The notes beneath the pieces were generated by a model. That model was not told the DNA's origin and searched no databases. It worked only from the letters and a program-made list of their open reading frames with translations. The position numbers and the translations under genes are program-made. This document shows positions 61,918-64,000 of a DNA stretch of 64,000 bases, piece by piece. The stretch is from Emydura subglobosa (taxonomy: Eukaryota > Chordata > Testudines > Chelidae), in NCBI GenBank assembly GCA_007922225.1, contig ML679962.1, forward strand, positions 34,207,563-34,271,562, in the 5' to 3' direction. Numbering within the stretch: position 1 is the first letter of the stretch; each line of letters starts with the position of its first letter.

Positions 61918-62186
61918 GGTTATGCCTACACAGCAATGAAAGACCCACAACACCGGCACGGCCAGCCTGCATCAGCTGACTTGGGCTTGAGAGGCTTGGA
62001 CTGCATAGCTATAAATTGGCATGGTGATATCTGGGTTTGGTCTGGAGTCCTGCCTCTGGAACCATGCAAGGAAGGAGGGTTTTCCAGCCTGAGCACTGCA
62101 ATTTTTAGCCTCACGAGCCTGAGTCAGTTGACCCGAGCACTGAGACTCAGTGTCTGTGAGTTTTTCATTGCAGTGTGGCCGTACCC
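61918..62186. mobile_element. Palindromic MITE, 269 bp
   Basis: The left end GGTTATGCCTACACAGCAAT and the reverse complement of the right end, GGGTACGGCCACACTGCAAT, match at about 15 of 20 positions. The similarity continues inward (CAGCTGACTTGGGCTTGAGA facing a matching GAGCCTGAGTCAGTTG block) towards a centre near 62050. The whole element is an imperfect palindrome. No clear target duplication; only TTT is shared. The frame at 61936-62286 is not a gene. Confidence 0.65.
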
Positions 62187-62241
62187 TTTGAGTACAGCAG
62201 AGCATTTGTCTGTTCTGTCCCTTCACTGTTGTAATAACAAG

Positions 62242-62329
62242 ACCAGATTCTCAGGTGGTGTAAACGGGCATCACTTGAAGATATGAACTCAATGGATCAC
62301 TACCCATTTACACCAGCTGAGGATCTACC
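62242..62329. repeat. Palindromic repeat core, isolated copy
   Basis: ACCAGATTCTCAGGTGGTGT faces TTTACACCAGCTGAGGATCT around ACTCAATGG. It is the same core as the hairpin apex at 60303-60383 but lacks the long outer arms. Confidence 0.7.
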
Positions 62330-63200
62330 TCCACTGTTTTCCTGTAATCCAGCTGTTTCCTAAACATCCCAGGTTGACTTTATCTGTGTTGATGCCAAAG
62401 GTACCAGGCGTTATCTACCCCATTCCATTAATTTTAACTGTGATGATGGTCCAGTAAAGAACAGGTAACAATTGCTTTGTCTGGGTTCATCTGCTACTAA
62501 TAGAACTACTTCTGAAAAAAAAAGCATCCTCACCAAAACCGAGGCAATTCACACGCACATCAAGAGAGCCCACGTGGGACTACATTGGTGATGGCCACAA
62601 AGATCATCATTGACCTGAACCAGGAAGCTAGTCTCGCGAAAGCGAAAATGGTTGTTCTGAAAAGAGTAACGTGACTGACTGGGGGGGGGGGGAAGGGTTT
62701 TGACTGTACAAATATATGGTTTAATTGCACAAATTGTCAAAATTCATTAGCCACTTTGTTCCGCTTGACAGCAGTATGCTCATTCCAGTATGAAATCCAG
62801 GAGAGAAGATGTTTTCTAAAGTATTTTTTCTCGCGCGCCTGCGGTTCTCGTTTTTGGTAACCCAGTCCCCTCACATCCTGCTTCCCGGTTAGCTAACTAG
62901 GGTTGCGCAAATAGTCCATGTAATAGCTCAAAGCCATTTGGAATTAGGGTGAATCTGGAATCCATGGCCATCCCCTTCAGGTTCTCAAATGGTTCCTGGA
63001 CACAGGTTGATCTTTGGATGCAGAGAGACCCTCATCCCAAACCTTCTTCCCCACAAAAAATTTTAGCCACCTAATTACATCCTGGTTTCTGTCCTCCCGC
63101 ATCAACTTAATCTTTGCTGATTTCACTGAATGGGGTTCCTGGGATGGGGAACATTTTGGCCTGCAGGGGGGTTGTCTCTGACTCCACCCATATGCAGTGC

Positions 63201-63207
63201 ATAAAAG
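63201..63207 (+). promoter_or_regulatory. TATA-like box
   Basis: ATAAAAG inside 'gtgcataaaagggtgggga', in a GC-richer context, resembles a core-promoter or LTR TATA box. About 280 bp downstream a consensus splice donor (AAG|GTAAGA) occurs at 63487-63495. No LTR ends were found. Confidence 0.2.
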
Positions 63208-63486
63208 GGTGGGGACCAGGTATGCAGGTCTCCCTCCCTAGCGCAATGAGACTCTACCACTCCAGTTACAGCAGTGTGCTGTCATTTGTGATGAAGCGTC
63301 TCTCCGACCACATGGCTAGGAGCTTCCCTAGTTACCAAGCATCAGCCACCTCTTACCCCCTGAATATTTACTGAACTGGCGGCAGCGCAAGTGAGGCTGT
63401 TTTCCTGCCTCGGTTTCAAGTCTGTTCCCAAACCCTCCCCCCGCATAGACCGTTCTGAAGACCCCCTTCAGAGGGACTGCTTGGAC

Positions 63487-63495
63487 AAGGTAAGA
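63487..63495 (+). other. Strong splice-donor-like sequence
   Basis: AAGGTAAGA matches the consensus donor MAG|GTRAGT except at the last base. If a transcript started near 63230, an exon would end at 63489. No acceptor or coding frame supports it. Confidence 0.25.
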
Positions 63496-63601
63496 GAGAA
63501 GAGGGGTCCCCAAGCTCTGGGAGAGGAAGTGGTGGGGTCATTACAGAAAGGGGCACTGTGAGGTGGGAGGGGATTAGGAATTCATCGAACCTCCAAGTGC
63601 A

Positions 63602-63615
63602 CCAGCAGGGGGTGA
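63602..63615 (+). promoter_or_regulatory. CTCF-like core motif, weaker
   Basis: CCAGCAGGGGGTGA matches CCASYAGRKGGCRS at 12 of 14 positions. Occupancy cannot be judged from sequence. Confidence 0.25.
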
Positions 63616-64000
63616 TCGGTTGCCAATCACTAAGCAGTTGGACAAGCCTTGGACAAACGGAATCGTGGTGTTTGGACAGACCTCTTAGGACTTGGATGCC
63701 GCTCCCCTTGTCACACTGGGAGGCAGGGGAATAAAGTGAAATGCTGTAAATGCATTCATGGATATTTGCTAGACCGGTGTATCCATTAGCTCATTCAGGA
63801 GCTAGTACTAAGGGCCTGTAGTTCCTAGGAGTCCAGTGGATGTTCACCAAGTCCCATCTTATAGTGTATCATGTATGTGAAGGGCGGCATGAATGCAATA
63901 CCTAGGGATGTACAAATCCAGCCAGAGAACACGTGCGACCATCACGTGGCCTCTCTTCCACCTCAGAGTTTAGTTATCTTGGAATATTCAGCACTAAGGG

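Larger units (their letters stand above)
62330..64000. other. No recognised gene; G12 run and possible promoter signals
   Basis: A 12-base G run lies at 62681-62692. Possible transcription signals are listed separately at 63201, 63490 and 63602. The plus-strand frame at 63114-63374 and the minus-strand frame at 63328-63513 have no domain. Confidence 0.45.

Noticed and set aside
1..64000. CRISPR array, bacterial operon, prophage or integron
   Set aside because: No regularly spaced repeats, no ribosome-binding-site-led gene clusters and no long open frames. The repeats are of vertebrate type.

Overview
This 64 kb window looks like gene-poor vertebrate nuclear DNA, most likely from a turtle or a close sauropsid relative. 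Three things point there: many CR1-type LINE fragments, several MIR/CORE-type SINEs, and numerous short palindromic and hAT/mariner-like non-autonomous DNA elements of the kind common in turtle and crocodilian genomes. The turtle assignment is an inference from repeat type, not a database result. There are no bacterial operons, no CRISPR array, no recognisable rRNA or tRNA gene and no CpG island. Nearly all open reading frames of 60-150 codons are chance frames in AT-rich or low-complexity DNA.

One segment looks like a protein-coding exon: 41952-42119 (+), 168 bp, open, bounded by an AG acceptor and a GT donor, and in phase on both sides. I could not name its gene. If it is real, most of the window is probably intron or flank of that gene. 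The other coding matter is retrotransposon debris: four CR1 reverse-transcriptase or 3' blocks (33010-33300, 34240-35345, 52530-52735, 53655-55385), two fragments of LINE ORF2 C-termini (51402-51610 and 60444-60868), and a probable tyrosine-recombinase-like fragment (26860-27070).

Layout: 1-12 kb is mostly unique AT-rich sequence with a CR1 tail (3.65 kb), a hAT end (5.4 kb) and another CR1 tail (8.1 kb). 12-16.4 kb holds a mariner-like MITE, a long inverted repeat with two 242-bp arms (13538-14477) and a hAT MITE with a perfect 8-bp target duplication. 16-24 kb is mainly unique, with a dispersed repeat at 20.3-20.8 kb. 24-28 kb is repeat-dense, including a palindromic element at 27.15-27.50 kb. 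31.8-38 kb holds CR1, SINEs and a second hAT MITE. 38-48 kb is mostly unique and contains the candidate exon. 48-56 kb holds an inverted SINE pair and the longest CR1 copy. 56-64 kb holds a 96-bp hairpin, a roughly 340-bp palindrome split by a LINE insertion with a 14-bp target duplication, a second palindromic MITE, and a TATA-like/splice-donor/CTCF-like cluster near the end.

The most noteworthy signals are structural: several long inverted repeats and hairpins at different scales, which could form double-stranded RNA if transcribed. Family names for repeats rest on recognisable motifs, terminal inverted repeats and target-site duplications seen here, plus general knowledge of amniote repeats. 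A RepeatMasker run with a turtle library would settle them.
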